A DNA stretch of 64,000 bases from Myxosarcina sp. GI1 (GTDB taxonomy: Bacteria; Cyanobacteriota; Cyanobacteriia; Cyanobacteriales; Xenococcaceae): NCBI RefSeq assembly GCF_000756305.1, contig NZ_JRFE01000014.1, positions 587,006 through 651,005 of the forward strand, in the 5' to 3' direction. The notes beneath the pieces were generated by a model that made no database searches, had not been told where the DNA came from, and worked only from the letters and a program-made list of their open reading frames with translations. The stretch's first letter is position 1, and every line of letters starts with the position of its first letter. The translations under genes and the position numbers were made by a program. Positions 1 to 10,653 of this stretch are shown piece after piece.

Positions 1-147
1 ACTGAGTAATATTGGCGAATTTTCCGAGATTTTTTATGATTTATGTTTCAAAATATTTAAACTTTAGTTAATTTGTAGATTGTAACTATAGCTCGTGATA
101 CTTTTAGAAAGTACTTTACTATACAAAATTTTCTTGGGACAGAATTA

Positions 148-348
148 ATGAATATTCAGCACGCAGATAACCAACCAAAATTATTTCGTGAAGATATTAG
201 CGAATATGTCGCACAGTTACAGTTGCACATGACTTTGCAAGCCCGCAACTTAGTCCCTACCCTTACAGAAGCAACAGACAGTAGAAAACAGATGCTTCAA
301 GAAACTCAGGCAGCGGTAGAAAAATTAGCGTCTCGTCAATGCTTCTAA
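148..348 (+). CDS. Small hypothetical protein (66 aa)
   Basis: Family not recognised. The product is a short, polar, probably helical and soluble protein with no signal peptide or membrane segment and one cysteine near the C-terminus. The ATG follows an AT-rich leader without a clear Shine-Dalgarno. A strong hairpin with a T-run begins about 18 bases after the stop, which supports a short monocistronic unit that is really expressed. Its role cannot be stated; it could be a small conserved cyanobacterial protein. Confidence 0.55.
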   Translation: MNIQHADNQPKLFREDISEYVAQLQLHMTLQARNLVPTLTEATDSRKQMLQETQAAVEKLASRQCF

Positions 349-366
349 TTTAAACAGATTCTTTTT

Positions 367-420
367 AGCAAGTATGGTTTGAGTTTTTTGAGATTAACAT
401 TCAAACTATACTTGTTTTTA
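367..420 (+). terminator. Rho-independent terminator of the 66-aa gene
   Basis: Arms CAAGTATGGTTTGA (369-382) and TCAAACTATACTTG (401-414) form a 14-bp stem with one G-U pair and an 18-nt loop, followed by TTTTTA. It lies just past the stop at 348. Confidence 0.75.
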
Positions 421-930
421 TTTCTTTATTGTTAGTGGTTTTTTGATGATACTTGGTTTTGTTTCTAAATATTTATTTTTTATTGCATGGGTTTTAAATC
501 TTTGCTTAAAAGCAATAAATTAGTGGTTTGACGACAACCTGACATTTAAATAAGCTGTTAATAATTTAAAACGAATACCTGGTTCGTTGTACGCTCGCGT
601 TAAATACCAATTAAAATTTTTGGTTGGCTGTGGGTAATTATCTCTAACCTCATTTTAGGTTAGTGCGATCGGTATATTTATTTAGACTGTTTCTAAATAT
701 TAGTGATATAAAGGTGATGTAAGAAAGTAAGCCTTTATAGCATGACTTAGCGCCAGCAGAACGATTAAAAAACTTAAGACACTAGTTACTATCTAATTTG
801 CTACGATCGCTCAATTATCGAGCGAAAGTTTTCGAGTAGGTTTAATCGATCCACTCGCCTAAAAAAGTTGATTTGTCAAAACTAACGGTGTTTGACTGTA
901 TTTAAAAGTTATTTATTGCCAAACAATATA
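421..930. other. Long AT-rich leader before the diguanylate cyclase
   Basis: No coding frame is convincing here. Close to the downstream gene there are two small potential hairpins: CGCTC/GAGCG around 808-824, and CGAGT(A)GG/CCACTCG at 833-857. They could be part of a structured 5' untranslated region. No known riboswitch consensus was recognised. Confidence 0.4.
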
Positions 931-2328
931 ATGAACCAAATATGCAACATTAGATCGCAAAAAAATATTTTAATCGTAGAAGATCTTCCAGAAAGCCTAC
1001 AGCTTTTGTATTCATTGTTGACCAAACAGGGCTATAACGTTACCTGTCTTAATGATGGACAAATGGCACTACAAGCTATTGAGAATGACCTTCCCGATCT
1101 GATCGTACTAGATATCATGCTGCCAACTATTGATGGCTATAAAGTTTGTGAAATTCTTAAAGCTCAAGAACGCACTTGTCATATACCAATTATTTTTTTG
1201 AGTGGCTTGGATTCAGAAATTGATAAAGTCCAAGCATTTAAAATAGGAGCGGCAGACTATATTAGCAAACCTTTTTTTATTGAAGAAGTTATTGCTCGCG
1301 TACAAAATCAATTAAAAATACTCAGCCAATACCAAGAACTGCAAGCAACCATACACCAGCAGCTTGTTTCTCATCAAGCTATCGAACGACAATTAAAACG
1401 CTCTCGCAATTTATTGTATGGGGTATTAGATAGTTCTCTAGATGGCGTGGCAGTATTTGAAGCCGTTCGCGATATTAAAGGGCAAATTATTGATTTTAGA
1501 TGGTTGCTTGCCAATACTGTCGCCATGATGACTGTAGGAGAAACCAAAGAAGGCGTAATTGGCAAAAGTTTATTTGCAGAAAAATCTCCAAGAAATTTAT
1601 TTGATAAATTGTTCGATTCATTTGTGCGAGTAGTAGAAAATTGTACCGTTTTAAACAAAGAATACTACTATAATTCAGTTGCTCTTAAAACTTGGATTCA
1701 TGTCGTGGCTGTTAAATTAGGAGATGGATTTGCCATGACGTTTCGAGACATTAGCGAGCGCAAGCAAATAGAAATTGCTTTAGAATCAGCTAATATCAGA
1801 CTGCAATCGCAGGTAAATTATGACAGTCTTACCAAAGTTTATAATCGCCGACGTTTTGATGAATATATCGCTAGCGAATGGTTGAGGTGCGCTCGGGAAC
1901 AACAATACATTTCGCTAATTTTATGCGATATCGATCGCTTTAAAGCCTACAATGATACTTATGGACACGTACTTGGCGATCGCTGCCTCCAACAGGTGGC
2001 ACAAGGCATCGATAGAGGAGTTCAGCGTCCCGCCGATTTGGTATTTCGCTATGGGGGAGAAGAATTTGCTATTGTTCTGCCCAATACCGATATCGGTGGG
2101 GCGGTTAAAGTTGCCGAACAGATTCGGCAAGATATCGAGCAGTTGCAAATTGCCCATAGTTCGTCGGCGGCAGGTTATGTAACTTTGAGTATGGGAGTAT
2201 TTAGTATGATTCCCAATGCTCATACAGAACATCAGGTTTTAATTACTGGAGCCGATCGCGCTTTATATCAAGCCAAAGCACAAGGACGCGATCGAGTAGT
2301 TGCCAATATCAATACGAGCGGTAGTTAG
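931..2328 (+). CDS. Response regulator with GGDEF domain (probable diguanylate cyclase)
   Basis: Predicted to make cyclic di-GMP from two GTP under control of an N-terminal receiver. Numbered from a possible TTG start at 892, the receiver covers residues 24-145 with the phospho-acceptor Asp in LIVLDIMLP (about 74) and the conserved Lys in ISKPF. A PAS-like sensor segment follows (about 170-300). The C-terminal GGDEF domain has the active loop as RYGGEEF (386-392). An RPAD motif five residues before GGEEF matches the product-inhibition I-site (RxxD). The ATG at 931 is preferred over the TTG because it leaves the receiver complete. The stop overlaps the stop of the opposing channel gene by four bases. 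No EAL domain is present. The input signal and partner kinase are not visible. Confidence 0.9.
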   Translation: MNQICNIRSQKNILIVEDLPESLQLLYSLLTKQGYNVTCLNDGQMALQAIENDLPDLIVLDIMLPTIDGYKVCEILKAQERTCHIPIIFLSGLDSEIDKVQAFKIGAADYISKPFFIEEVIARVQNQLKILSQYQELQATIHQQLVSHQAIERQLKRSRNLLYGVLDSSLDGVAVFEAVRDIKGQIIDFRWLLANTVAMMTVGETKEGVIGKSLFAEKSPRNLFDKLFDSFVRVVENCTVLNKEYYYNSVALKTWIHVVAVKLGDGFAMTFRDISERKQIEIALESANIRLQSQVNYDSLTKVYNRRRFDEYIASEWLRCAREQQYISLILCDIDRFKAYNDTYGHVLGDRCLQQVAQGIDRGVQRPADLVFRYGGEEFAIVLPNTDIGGAVKVAEQIRQDIEQLQIAHSSSAAGYVTLSMGVFSMIPNAHTEHQVLITGADRALYQAKAQGRDRVVANINTSGS

Positions 2329-4037
2329 AGTAAGGCACGGTCTAAAGCTATTTCTTCTGAGGGCGGAACTCGCCATAATTGTTCCAAACCGTTAGCAGGA
2401 ATAGTTAAGTACAAAACATCTTCAGATTTTAAAAAAGTTTCGAGCAGTTGCCAACCGTGAATAGTTTTGCCTTTTCTTTCTAAATATAAAGGCACAAAAT
2501 CGGCTTGAATAGCAGCATTACCTACAGACTGACCGCAGAAAGGATGTTTGGGAGTAATCATTGTTGCCAGAGCTACCCAAAGTAAATCTTGGGTCATGCC
2601 GTTGCCCAAAATTCTCCCCCCCAAAGCCGCAGCGGCAAAAGAATGAGTAGCTAACTCTATAGGAGATAAAACACAGTCAAATTCAAACACTTCCTGCATT
2701 GATTGAGCAAATTGCGGGTCGTAACTGCGAACGATAGTTCTCAAGTAAGGTGCGATTGCCTTGGCGGTAAGCGAAATCTCTAAGTTAGCCATATCATTAC
2801 TGGTAACTGCAATTAAAGCTTTAGCCCGTTGAATATTAGCGGCTCTTAAAGTAGCAGCCAGACTAGCATCTTCAATAATTACGGGAATACCCAGAGAACG
2901 AGCGCCGTGCATAAAGCGATTGTTGGGATCTTGTTCGATCGCTACTACTTCATGTCCTTGCTGGTGTAATTGACGGGCAATTTGAATGCCAATTCCTCCC
3001 AGACCACAGATAACATAGTGATTGCGAGTGGGAACTCTAGCAACATCCCAAGCTTGTTTTAAGCGACTGCCTAAAACAAAATCGTTGATCAAAGCGTAGC
3101 AAATGCCAATGACACCCGCACCGACGATCATCATTACTGCCGTAAAAATTTTAATCGTGTCGGGAGCATATTCGGCGACTTCTTCTTTGCCTCCCGCTCC
3201 CGTAATCATCCCGACCGAAAAATAAAGAGCATCAGCTATGGAAATATTAAAGTTGACGCTCATATAAACAATTGTCGCTAAAAAGACAACCGCTAGCAGT
3301 GATAGACTTACTAAGGCGACGGGACGAGCATAGTGTTGATATCGCGGTAAATTAGAAACGGCTTTAGCAACTTTGCGCCACCAGGGATTGCTTCGGGTAC
3401 GAACTTTGGGTTTGGTTCCGACAATCAAGCGATCGCCAACTTCTAAAACTTTTTTTTGATGTATTGCCGAAACTAGATCGATTTCGCTTTTAGCAGACAA
3501 ATAATAAATTAGCATGCGATGGGGATTGTCCCAGAGTTCGGCTAGCTGCCTACCCAACCAGGGATGGTTGCTGTCAATAACTTCTTCTCGTATGGGCCAG
3601 GTACGATTGAATAGCTTTAGCTGACCGATGGCGCGATCGCCCAAAGCGGCAAAAGTAAAAATTGGTGCTGCCAGAGCCGCAACGCTCATGGTAAAGTGAG
3701 CCGATAGAGTCATATCGAGCCGTTCGCCTAAAGTTTGGTTAAACAAACGATTGATAATGCGGATGCGGGGATTAATAACTCTAGCTTGAGTTAAAACTGC
3801 AAGATTGAGAGCATCATCATTATTAGCCAAAACTAAAGTTTGCGCCTGCTTGACTCCTGCCTGAATTAAAGTAGTAGCCGCTCGCGGATCGCCAACCACG
3901 ATAGTTTCATTGCGGCGCGTTACCATCGAGCGATCGCTTATACCCACTACTTCTGCTCTTTGCTGCCGCAATAGACTATAAATTTTATATCCAGTACGCC
4001 CCAAGCCACAAACAATTATTTTGGGTTTCATACACAT
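2325..4037 (-). CDS. Double-RCK potassium-channel-like protein (TrkA-N/NAD-binding)
   Basis: About 570 residues with three parts. An N-terminal RCK/TrkA-N Rossmann domain has IVCGLGRTG at 8-16. A two-helix channel unit follows (TM1 about 238-260, pore loop 266-285, TM2 about 294-318). A second RCK domain starts with VICGLGGIG at 342-350, with an acidic EQD at the end of beta-2. Such proteins gate ion flow at the plasma membrane in response to nucleotides. The pore loop reads ALYFSVGMITGAGGKEE, so the usual TVGYG filter is replaced by ITGAGG. Potassium selectivity is therefore uncertain. The sequence offers a start at residue 1 or at Met3. No other transport gene is adjacent, and the gene runs convergently into the diguanylate cyclase. 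Confidence 0.85.
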   Translation of the reverse strand: MCMKPKIIVCGLGRTGYKIYSLLRQQRAEVVGISDRSMVTRRNETIVVGDPRAATTLIQAGVKQAQTLVLANNDDALNLAVLTQARVINPRIRIINRLFNQTLGERLDMTLSAHFTMSVAALAAPIFTFAALGDRAIGQLKLFNRTWPIREEVIDSNHPWLGRQLAELWDNPHRMLIYYLSAKSEIDLVSAIHQKKVLEVGDRLIVGTKPKVRTRSNPWWRKVAKAVSNLPRYQHYARPVALVSLSLLAVVFLATIVYMSVNFNISIADALYFSVGMITGAGGKEEVAEYAPDTIKIFTAVMMIVGAGVIGICYALINDFVLGSRLKQAWDVARVPTRNHYVICGLGGIGIQIARQLHQQGHEVVAIEQDPNNRFMHGARSLGIPVIIEDASLAATLRAANIQRAKALIAVTSNDMANLEISLTAKAIAPYLRTIVRSYDPQFAQSMQEVFEFDCVLSPIELATHSFAAAALGGRILGNGMTQDLLWVALATMITPKHPFCGQSVGNAAIQADFVPLYLERKGKTIHGWQLLETFLKSEDVLYLTIPANGLEQLWRVPPSEEIALDRALL

Positions 4038-4133
4038 TAATTTGTATATTTATATACTTAAAAAGGCAAAAGCCCATCATACTTTATTGTTAACAGACAA
4101 AATACCCGAACAACTGTAGCCAAAAACACCGAG

Positions 4134-4811
4134 TTAAGACTGTTCGATTGCTTGGCTACCGATCGCTGAATTGTCATTACCGCTTAAAGAAGGGCGCAGA
4201 CAAAGATAGGCTAAAGTTCCTAGCAAAGGTGTGAGACTAATTGCCCAAAAAATTTTGTTGCTTTCGATACGCCGACGCGCCAGATCGTCTTTTACAGCTA
4301 GAGGAAAAAACACACACAACAGGCAAAAATCCAAACTCATAACGTGAATAAACCTGCTGGTTTGCCACTGTCTGACAAAATCAGACCAGTCACCTTGAGT
4401 AAATCCTAATACTAGTAGGAAGATCGCACTCAAAGTCAAAATAATTCCACAAGCTCGCGAATCTAAAATTTTTAATAACCAACTGCGCTCGCCGTTCCAT
4501 TTGGGATTGGGCTGACGCAGCACGAAATAAGGTAATAGAGCAAAAATTCCCACACCAAAAGATAAAGCGACAAAAGGTGCGGCAGGAAATTTTTGACCTC
4601 GACCGTCAAACAACAGCATACAGGCATAAACTGCCGGCAATACGCCCATAATATTAAACAAAGCTATAATTAGGGGATTTATTTCTCCCCAGTTGCCTGT
4701 AGCCAAATCGGCAATGAGAGCAAAAGTATCGGGCTGTTGGGGAGGAGCAAACACAAAGGCATAAAAGCTAAAGCCAATCCAAATTAAAGCTAAAGTTACT
4801 TTTCTCGGCAT
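4134..4811 (-). CDS. Conserved multi-pass membrane protein
   Basis: About 225 residues with at least five hydrophobic segments, including the N-terminal VTLALIWIGFSFYAFVFA, one around NPLIIALFNIMGVLPAVYA, and others near residues 80-95, 120-136, 155-171 and 187-204. It resembles a cyanobacterial and plastid-lineage membrane protein family of unknown function, recalled from memory and not searched. Only 39 bases separate its start from the divergent protease-WD40 gene, so the two likely share a promoter region. Plasma- or thylakoid-membrane placement is inference. Confidence 0.75.
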   Translation of the reverse strand: MPRKVTLALIWIGFSFYAFVFAPPQQPDTFALIADLATGNWGEINPLIIALFNIMGVLPAVYACMLLFDGRGQKFPAAPFVALSFGVGIFALLPYFVLRQPNPKWNGERSWLLKILDSRACGIILTLSAIFLLVLGFTQGDWSDFVRQWQTSRFIHVMSLDFCLLCVFFPLAVKDDLARRRIESNKIFWAISLTPLLGTLAYLCLRPSLSGNDNSAIGSQAIEQS

Positions 4812-4850
4812 TATTTATTTATTACAAAAAGTTAAGACGGTCTTCTTTTA

Positions 4851-6479
4851 GTGTATAACTTATTTTTCAAAACCACTTTTGGCTTAGTCATAACCACAGT
4901 TAGTTCGATCGAGATATCTGCGCAGTCTGTGGTTGCCGCTACTCCTCAAGAAATTGCCAGACAGATTACCGTACAAATTGTCGGTAACTCCAATCGCGGT
5001 AGCGGAGTTATTGTCAGCAGAGAGGACAATACTTTTTCAGTTTTAACTAATGCCCATGTTGTCAACCAAACTGGCAATTATCGAGCGATTACTGCCGATG
5101 GGATCGCTCATCAGATTAGCGATCGCACGCTAATTCCCAATCTTGATTTGGCTTTACTAACTTTTACCAGCAGCAATAATTACTCTGTTGCCGCCATAGA
5201 CAATACTATTCCTTCGGTGGGAGAAACTATTTATGTCGCGGGTTGGCCTCGTTCGGGAGGCAGTCTCAGACAGCCAATTTTTAAAGTCACTAGCGGAGAA
5301 ATACGCCAGCCTAATCTCTCTTTACCTCTAGGTTATTCCCTTAACTACACTAACTTGGTACGTGCGGGAATGAGTGGAGGTGCGATCTTAAATGCTGAGG
5401 GTAAATTAATTGGTATTAATGGTTTGGTAAGATTAGAAGCTTCTGGCGCTCGCGCCATCTCCTCAGGAATTGCGATCGATGCCTATTTGCGCTGGCATGG
5501 CAGTAAGGCTAATACTGCAACCGATCTATCTGTCACGATCGCAGAGCCAAATTTACCTAACAATTCTAATTACAATCTATCCCAAAAAATTTCTCTACCA
5601 AAGGGCGGAGTAAATGCTTTAGCATACCATAATGCCAGTCAAACGCTTATCAGTGGCAGTAGCGCGGGTATCATTGCTGTTTGGCAAACAGCAACTGAAG
5701 AGCAATTAGTTAGCTGGCAAGCACATTCGTCTGTTAACGCAATCGCAGTTTCTGCCGATGGTAAAGTTCTAGCTAGTGGCGGTGACGATGGCACGATTGC
5801 CCTTTGGGATTTGACTGAATTACGTTCTTCTAACAAAGTCTCTTTGACTCAACCGCAATTAATCCGTACTCTCCAGGGTCATAAAGGTGCAATTACCAGT
5901 CTGGTTTTTAGTGCCGATGGTAATTTATTTAGCAGCAGTTGGGATAAGACCGTTCGTCAGTGGCAAATCGAATCTGGTAAAGCAATTAAAGATTTTATCG
6001 GACATACTCAAATTGTAAATGCGATCGCGCTTTCTGATGATGGCAAAATTTTGGCTAGTGGAGGACAAGATAAAACTATTCGTCTTTGGGATGTAGCTAC
6101 AGGCAAGTTACGCTCTACCTTAAATGGTCACTCCCTGGCAATTTTGTCTCTCGATATCAGTGCGGATAATAAAATTTTAGTTAGCGGTAGTGGAGATAGC
6201 GCGATTAAGCTTTGGAATCTCAACACTAATAAATTAATCGATACTTTACAAGGTCATACTGACGGAGTTTGGCAAGTGGCTATCTCCTCAGATCTTCAGA
6301 CTTTAATTAGCGGTAGCTGGGACAAAACGATTAAAGTCTGGAATCTTAAAACTAGTACACTTCAAAATACTTTAGTCGAACACCAGGATTATATTAGTGC
6401 TTTAGCTATTAGTTCTGATGGCAAAATGTTTGTTTCTGGTGATTGGCAAGGACGAATTTGTTGGTGGCAAAAATTATAA
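4851..6479 (+). CDS. Exported trypsin-like serine protease fused to seven WD40 repeats
   Basis: The start is GTG at 4851. A hydrophobic N-terminus (about 10-30, ending SVVAA) looks like a signal peptide or anchor. Residues 33-215 form a trypsin-fold (S1C/DegP-like) protease: GSGVIVS, His in LTNAHVV (69), Asp in NLDLALL (99) and Ser in GMSGGA (175). The catalytic triad is complete, so the enzyme is probably active. From about 243 to the C-terminus there are seven WD40 repeats, each ending in a W-D/N/Q-type strand, enough for one closed beta-propeller. No PDZ domain is present, so the propeller may replace PDZ as the substrate- or partner-binding module. Predicted location is the periplasm or outer face of the membrane. 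Substrate unknown. Confidence 0.9.
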   Translation: MYNLFFKTTFGLVITTVSSIEISAQSVVAATPQEIARQITVQIVGNSNRGSGVIVSREDNTFSVLTNAHVVNQTGNYRAITADGIAHQISDRTLIPNLDLALLTFTSSNNYSVAAIDNTIPSVGETIYVAGWPRSGGSLRQPIFKVTSGEIRQPNLSLPLGYSLNYTNLVRAGMSGGAILNAEGKLIGINGLVRLEASGARAISSGIAIDAYLRWHGSKANTATDLSVTIAEPNLPNNSNYNLSQKISLPKGGVNALAYHNASQTLISGSSAGIIAVWQTATEEQLVSWQAHSSVNAIAVSADGKVLASGGDDGTIALWDLTELRSSNKVSLTQPQLIRTLQGHKGAITSLVFSADGNLFSSSWDKTVRQWQIESGKAIKDFIGHTQIVNAIALSDDGKILASGGQDKTIRLWDVATGKLRSTLNGHSLAILSLDISADNKILVSGSGDSAIKLWNLNTNKLIDTLQGHTDGVWQVAISSDLQTLISGSWDKTIKVWNLKTSTLQNTLVEHQDYISALAISSDGKMFVSGDWQGRICWWQKL

Positions 6480-6697
6480 GGGTGCAAGTTCAAACATCTT
6501 AATTGTTGCCCCTATTAATTTAAAAAAACCGTCTTTATTAAGCGTAAAATAGTTTTTTTTGTTTACATATAATTTAACAATTATAGTTTTATATTTATTT
6601 TTTTGGTTGGTACTGGTATTATTATAAATATATAAGATATTTATTTAAAATTAAAAATTTATAAACAATTTGTTTAATAATCTTTTTTAAAATAAAC

Positions 6698-7522
6698 ATG
6701 ACTCGGATTTTGATACTTGATGATTTTAATTTTACCAGACAGGCACTCAAAACTATTTTAGAAAAAGAAGAAGATCTAGAAATTATCGGGCAAGCTAATA
6801 ACGCAACTCAAGCTTTAGAATATCTCGAACGAATAGAAGTAGATATAGTAATTGCAGATATAGAAATGCCCGAAGTTAGCGGCATAACTATGACTAAAAT
6901 AGTTACGCAGCAGTTTCCTGATGTTAAAGTTATTATTTTTACTTCTCACGATGACGAACAAAACATTAATGCCGCTATTGAAGCTGGAGCCAAAGGATAC
7001 ATTTCAAAAAACACTTCTACAACTATATTAGTAGAGGTAATTCGTAACGTTCGACAGGGTTATTTTCAATTAGGACCGGGAATTTTTGAAAAATCTCTCG
7101 CGGCTGTAATTCGACAACAACAATCGAGTTTGGCTTACCTGTCTCAGATAGAAGAAAAATGCGCTCAACTTGATAAGAGAGATCGAGAAGAGATTTTTAA
7201 TGAACTATACTTTCAACTAGATAATCTTAAAACAGAATTGCGAGAAGGATTAAATATTTTTCAAAATCGCGTCAATCATCAAGTTCAAATAGGCTTAGAT
7301 GAGTTCTCAAAATCTAGCGATCGCCTTAATTTGCTAAGTGAAATTAAAAAACAAATAGGCATTCAAAACTCAGAGTATCAAATTTATCTGCGAAACCTGT
7401 TTGTGTCTACCAAAAGTTCTGTCGAAAAGCTAGAGCAGCAAGTGTCTTTTATTCGTTATTTAGTTATCTTTCTCGGCATCGCTTTTTTTGCCGAACATCT
7501 AGCGGGTTTTTTTTGGCGATGA
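6698..7522 (+). CDS. NarL-type receiver with coiled coil and C-terminal membrane anchor
   Basis: A receiver domain fills residues 1-120 (RILILDDFNFTRQ at the N-terminus, phospho-Asp in IVIADIEMPE, Lys in GYISKN). It is followed by VRNVRQGYFQLGPG, where NarL/LuxR regulators would carry a linker and HTH. No HTH is present. Instead there is a long charged helical region (about 140-245), then a hydrophobic segment (IRYLVIFLGIAFFAEHLAGF) at the extreme C-terminus. It is probably a membrane-tethered phospho-switch rather than a transcription factor. A second protein of the same design lies at 9886-10638, on the other side of groEL. An AT-rich spacer of about 215 bases precedes it. Output and kinase are unknown. 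Confidence 0.85.
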   Translation: MTRILILDDFNFTRQALKTILEKEEDLEIIGQANNATQALEYLERIEVDIVIADIEMPEVSGITMTKIVTQQFPDVKVIIFTSHDDEQNINAAIEAGAKGYISKNTSTTILVEVIRNVRQGYFQLGPGIFEKSLAAVIRQQQSSLAYLSQIEEKCAQLDKRDREEIFNELYFQLDNLKTELREGLNIFQNRVNHQVQIGLDEFSKSSDRLNLLSEIKKQIGIQNSEYQIYLRNLFVSTKSSVEKLEQQVSFIRYLVIFLGIAFFAEHLAGFFWR

Positions 7523-7591
7523 ACTTTTTTGCCAAACTGAGGTTCGGTAATTTCGCTCTAGCAAGGATTTTTGAAATTGATATGATAAACT

Positions 7592-7618
7592 TTAGCACTC
7601 TCCATGCAAGAGTGCTAA
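7592..7618 (+). promoter_or_regulatory. CIRCE operator (HrcA-binding site) before groEL
   Basis: Perfect TTAGCACTC (7592-7600), nine-base spacer, GAGTGCTAA (7610-7618). This is the full CIRCE consensus, placed 43 bases before the groEL ATG. A TATGAT box at 7581-7586 is a plausible -10 element just upstream, so HrcA binding would block transcription. Heat-shock control by HrcA is inferred from the established role of CIRCE. Confidence 0.97.
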
Positions 7619-7640
7619 ATAACGCATATAGAATACATAA

Positions 7641-9338
<1,698 letters not shown>

Positions 9339-9380
9339 CCCAAACGCCTATAGCTCATTCGTCACATTAATGGCTATTCT

Positions 9381-9410
9381 GGGGCAGCTTCAAGCGAGCT
9401 GCCCTTTTAA
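9381..9410 (+). terminator. Rho-independent terminator of groEL
   Basis: GGGCAGCT (9382-9389) and AGCTGCCC (9397-9404) form an 8-bp GC-rich stem with a 7-nt loop, followed by TTTTAATTTTT. It lies 43 bases past the groEL stop. Confidence 0.88.
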
Positions 9411-9424
9411 TTTTTCAAACTGTC

Positions 9425-9796
9425 TTATTGGTTCTTGTTTGAGTTAAGCTGCAAAAGCCGTTCGAGTATTTTTACTATAACGAAACCAATAACTAAGCCC
9501 GCAATGTTGGCTGCTAGATCTTTAAACTCTCCGTAACGGTTGACAAAAGGTTGTAATAATTCAATAGCTCCGCTCCAGCAAACAAAAAATAAACCAATTG
9601 CTGGCAAATAATTGGGTTTTTTTACTGCTGCTGGAAACATCAATAGAGCATAAGCAACGAGATGATGAGTTTTATCGCTGCCTGGTGCGGGAGGTAATTT
9701 GTCTCGTGGATAAAGAGACAAAAAAGTAATAACTGTCAGGATAAATAGTGTAATAGATATCCAATATCTTTTGATAAGCGTCAATAGTGTGAGCAT
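9425..9796 (-). CDS. VanZ-like membrane protein
   Basis: Small membrane protein of the VanZ-like type. There are hydrophobic segments near the N-terminus (ISITLFILTVITFLSLYP), then the family-like stretch GSDKTHHLVAYALLMF, a third segment with the conserved acidic position (SGAIELLQPFVNRYGEFKDL), and a C-terminal helix (NIAGLVIGFVIVKIL). VanZ relatives are linked to envelope functions, but the activity of most is unknown. The ATG at 9796 is preferred to an upstream TTG (9829), which would add 11 polar residues. It is convergent with groEL and separated from it by the terminator. Confidence 0.8.
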   Translation of the reverse strand: MLTLLTLIKRYWISITLFILTVITFLSLYPRDKLPPAPGSDKTHHLVAYALLMFPAAVKKPNYLPAIGLFFVCWSGAIELLQPFVNRYGEFKDLAANIAGLVIGFVIVKILERLLQLNSNKNQ

Positions 9797-9885
9797 TGAG
9801 TTTTGCACGACTGACTTACAATTATACAAATTCGATTTTTGGAGTAATTTACACTCGTCAGTCAGAAAACTCTATCGATTGACAA

Positions 9886-10638
9886 TTAAAAAACCAAGTT
9901 AGTCAAAATGACATAGCAGCAATATCCAACCGCAATAAACAATATTAAATTGCAAACCAGCTGAATTTTTGCCAGTAAACTAAGATTTTTTTCTAGTCTT
10001 TTTAACTTTTGCTGTAGTCGGTCAATTTTATACTGTAAATTGGCATCCCGTTCTTTTCTAAGATTTATTTCCTGTTTAACTGTATTTTCAATGGTTTGAT
10101 TGAGTTTTTTGGGGGTTAATTCTTGTAAATTGCTAAATTTGCCCTCGACTTTAGCTAAAACCGTATCTAAAATATCAAGCTTTTTGTCTAGTTCTTGTTT
10201 GTCTGTTAATTGTGAATCTAACTGTGAGGTTGGAGGTTGATATTTATCAATTAATTCTAGAGCTAGTTGAAAATATCCCTTGTGAACGTAGCGAACTGCA
10301 TTTGCAAGCTCTTTAGCGGTGGTGTTTTTTAGCCAGTATCCTTTAGCTCCCGCTTTAAAAGCGCGATCGAGATGTTCTTGATTGTTTTGAATTGTCAGAA
10401 TTAAAATTTTAGGATGGGTATAGTGTTGCACGATAATTTGAGTAGCACTCAAGCCATCCATAATGGGCATTTCAATATCCATCAACACCACATCGGGATT
10501 TAGTGCTGCTACTCGTTCGATCGCTTCTTTGCCGTTATTGGCAAAACCAACTATATTTAGATCTGGTTCTGACTCTAAATAAGTTTTTAAAGTTTTATGG
10601 ACGAAGGTTCGATCGTCAACTATAAGAATATTTATCAT
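9886..10638 (-). CDS. NarL-type receiver with coiled coil and C-terminal membrane anchor (second copy)
   Basis: This has the same architecture as the protein at 6698-7522. The receiver has ILIVDD, phospho-Asp in DVVLMDIEMPIMDG, and AKGYWLKN with the conserved Lys. Then comes VRYVHKGYFQLALEL, matching the linker of the other copy. A charged coiled-coil region (about 140-225, rich in Lys, Glu, Leu and Gln) and a C-terminal hydrophobic helix (VCNLILFIAVGYCCYVIL) follow. There is no DNA-binding domain. ATG 10638 is chosen over TTG 10659 because it starts right at the receiver. A 12-bp inverted repeat lies just upstream. It probably acts as a membrane-bound signalling platform; partner unknown. 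Confidence 0.85.
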   Translation of the reverse strand: MINILIVDDRTFVHKTLKTYLESEPDLNIVGFANNGKEAIERVAALNPDVVLMDIEMPIMDGLSATQIIVQHYTHPKILILTIQNNQEHLDRAFKAGAKGYWLKNTTAKELANAVRYVHKGYFQLALELIDKYQPPTSQLDSQLTDKQELDKKLDILDTVLAKVEGKFSNLQELTPKKLNQTIENTVKQEINLRKERDANLQYKIDRLQQKLKRLEKNLSLLAKIQLVCNLILFIAVGYCCYVILTNLVF

Positions 10639-10653
10639 ACGAAAATAGCTCGT

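Noticed and set aside
1374-1658. Minus-strand frame within the diguanylate cyclase gene
   Set aside because: Opposite strand of a well-supported coding region, no family resemblance.
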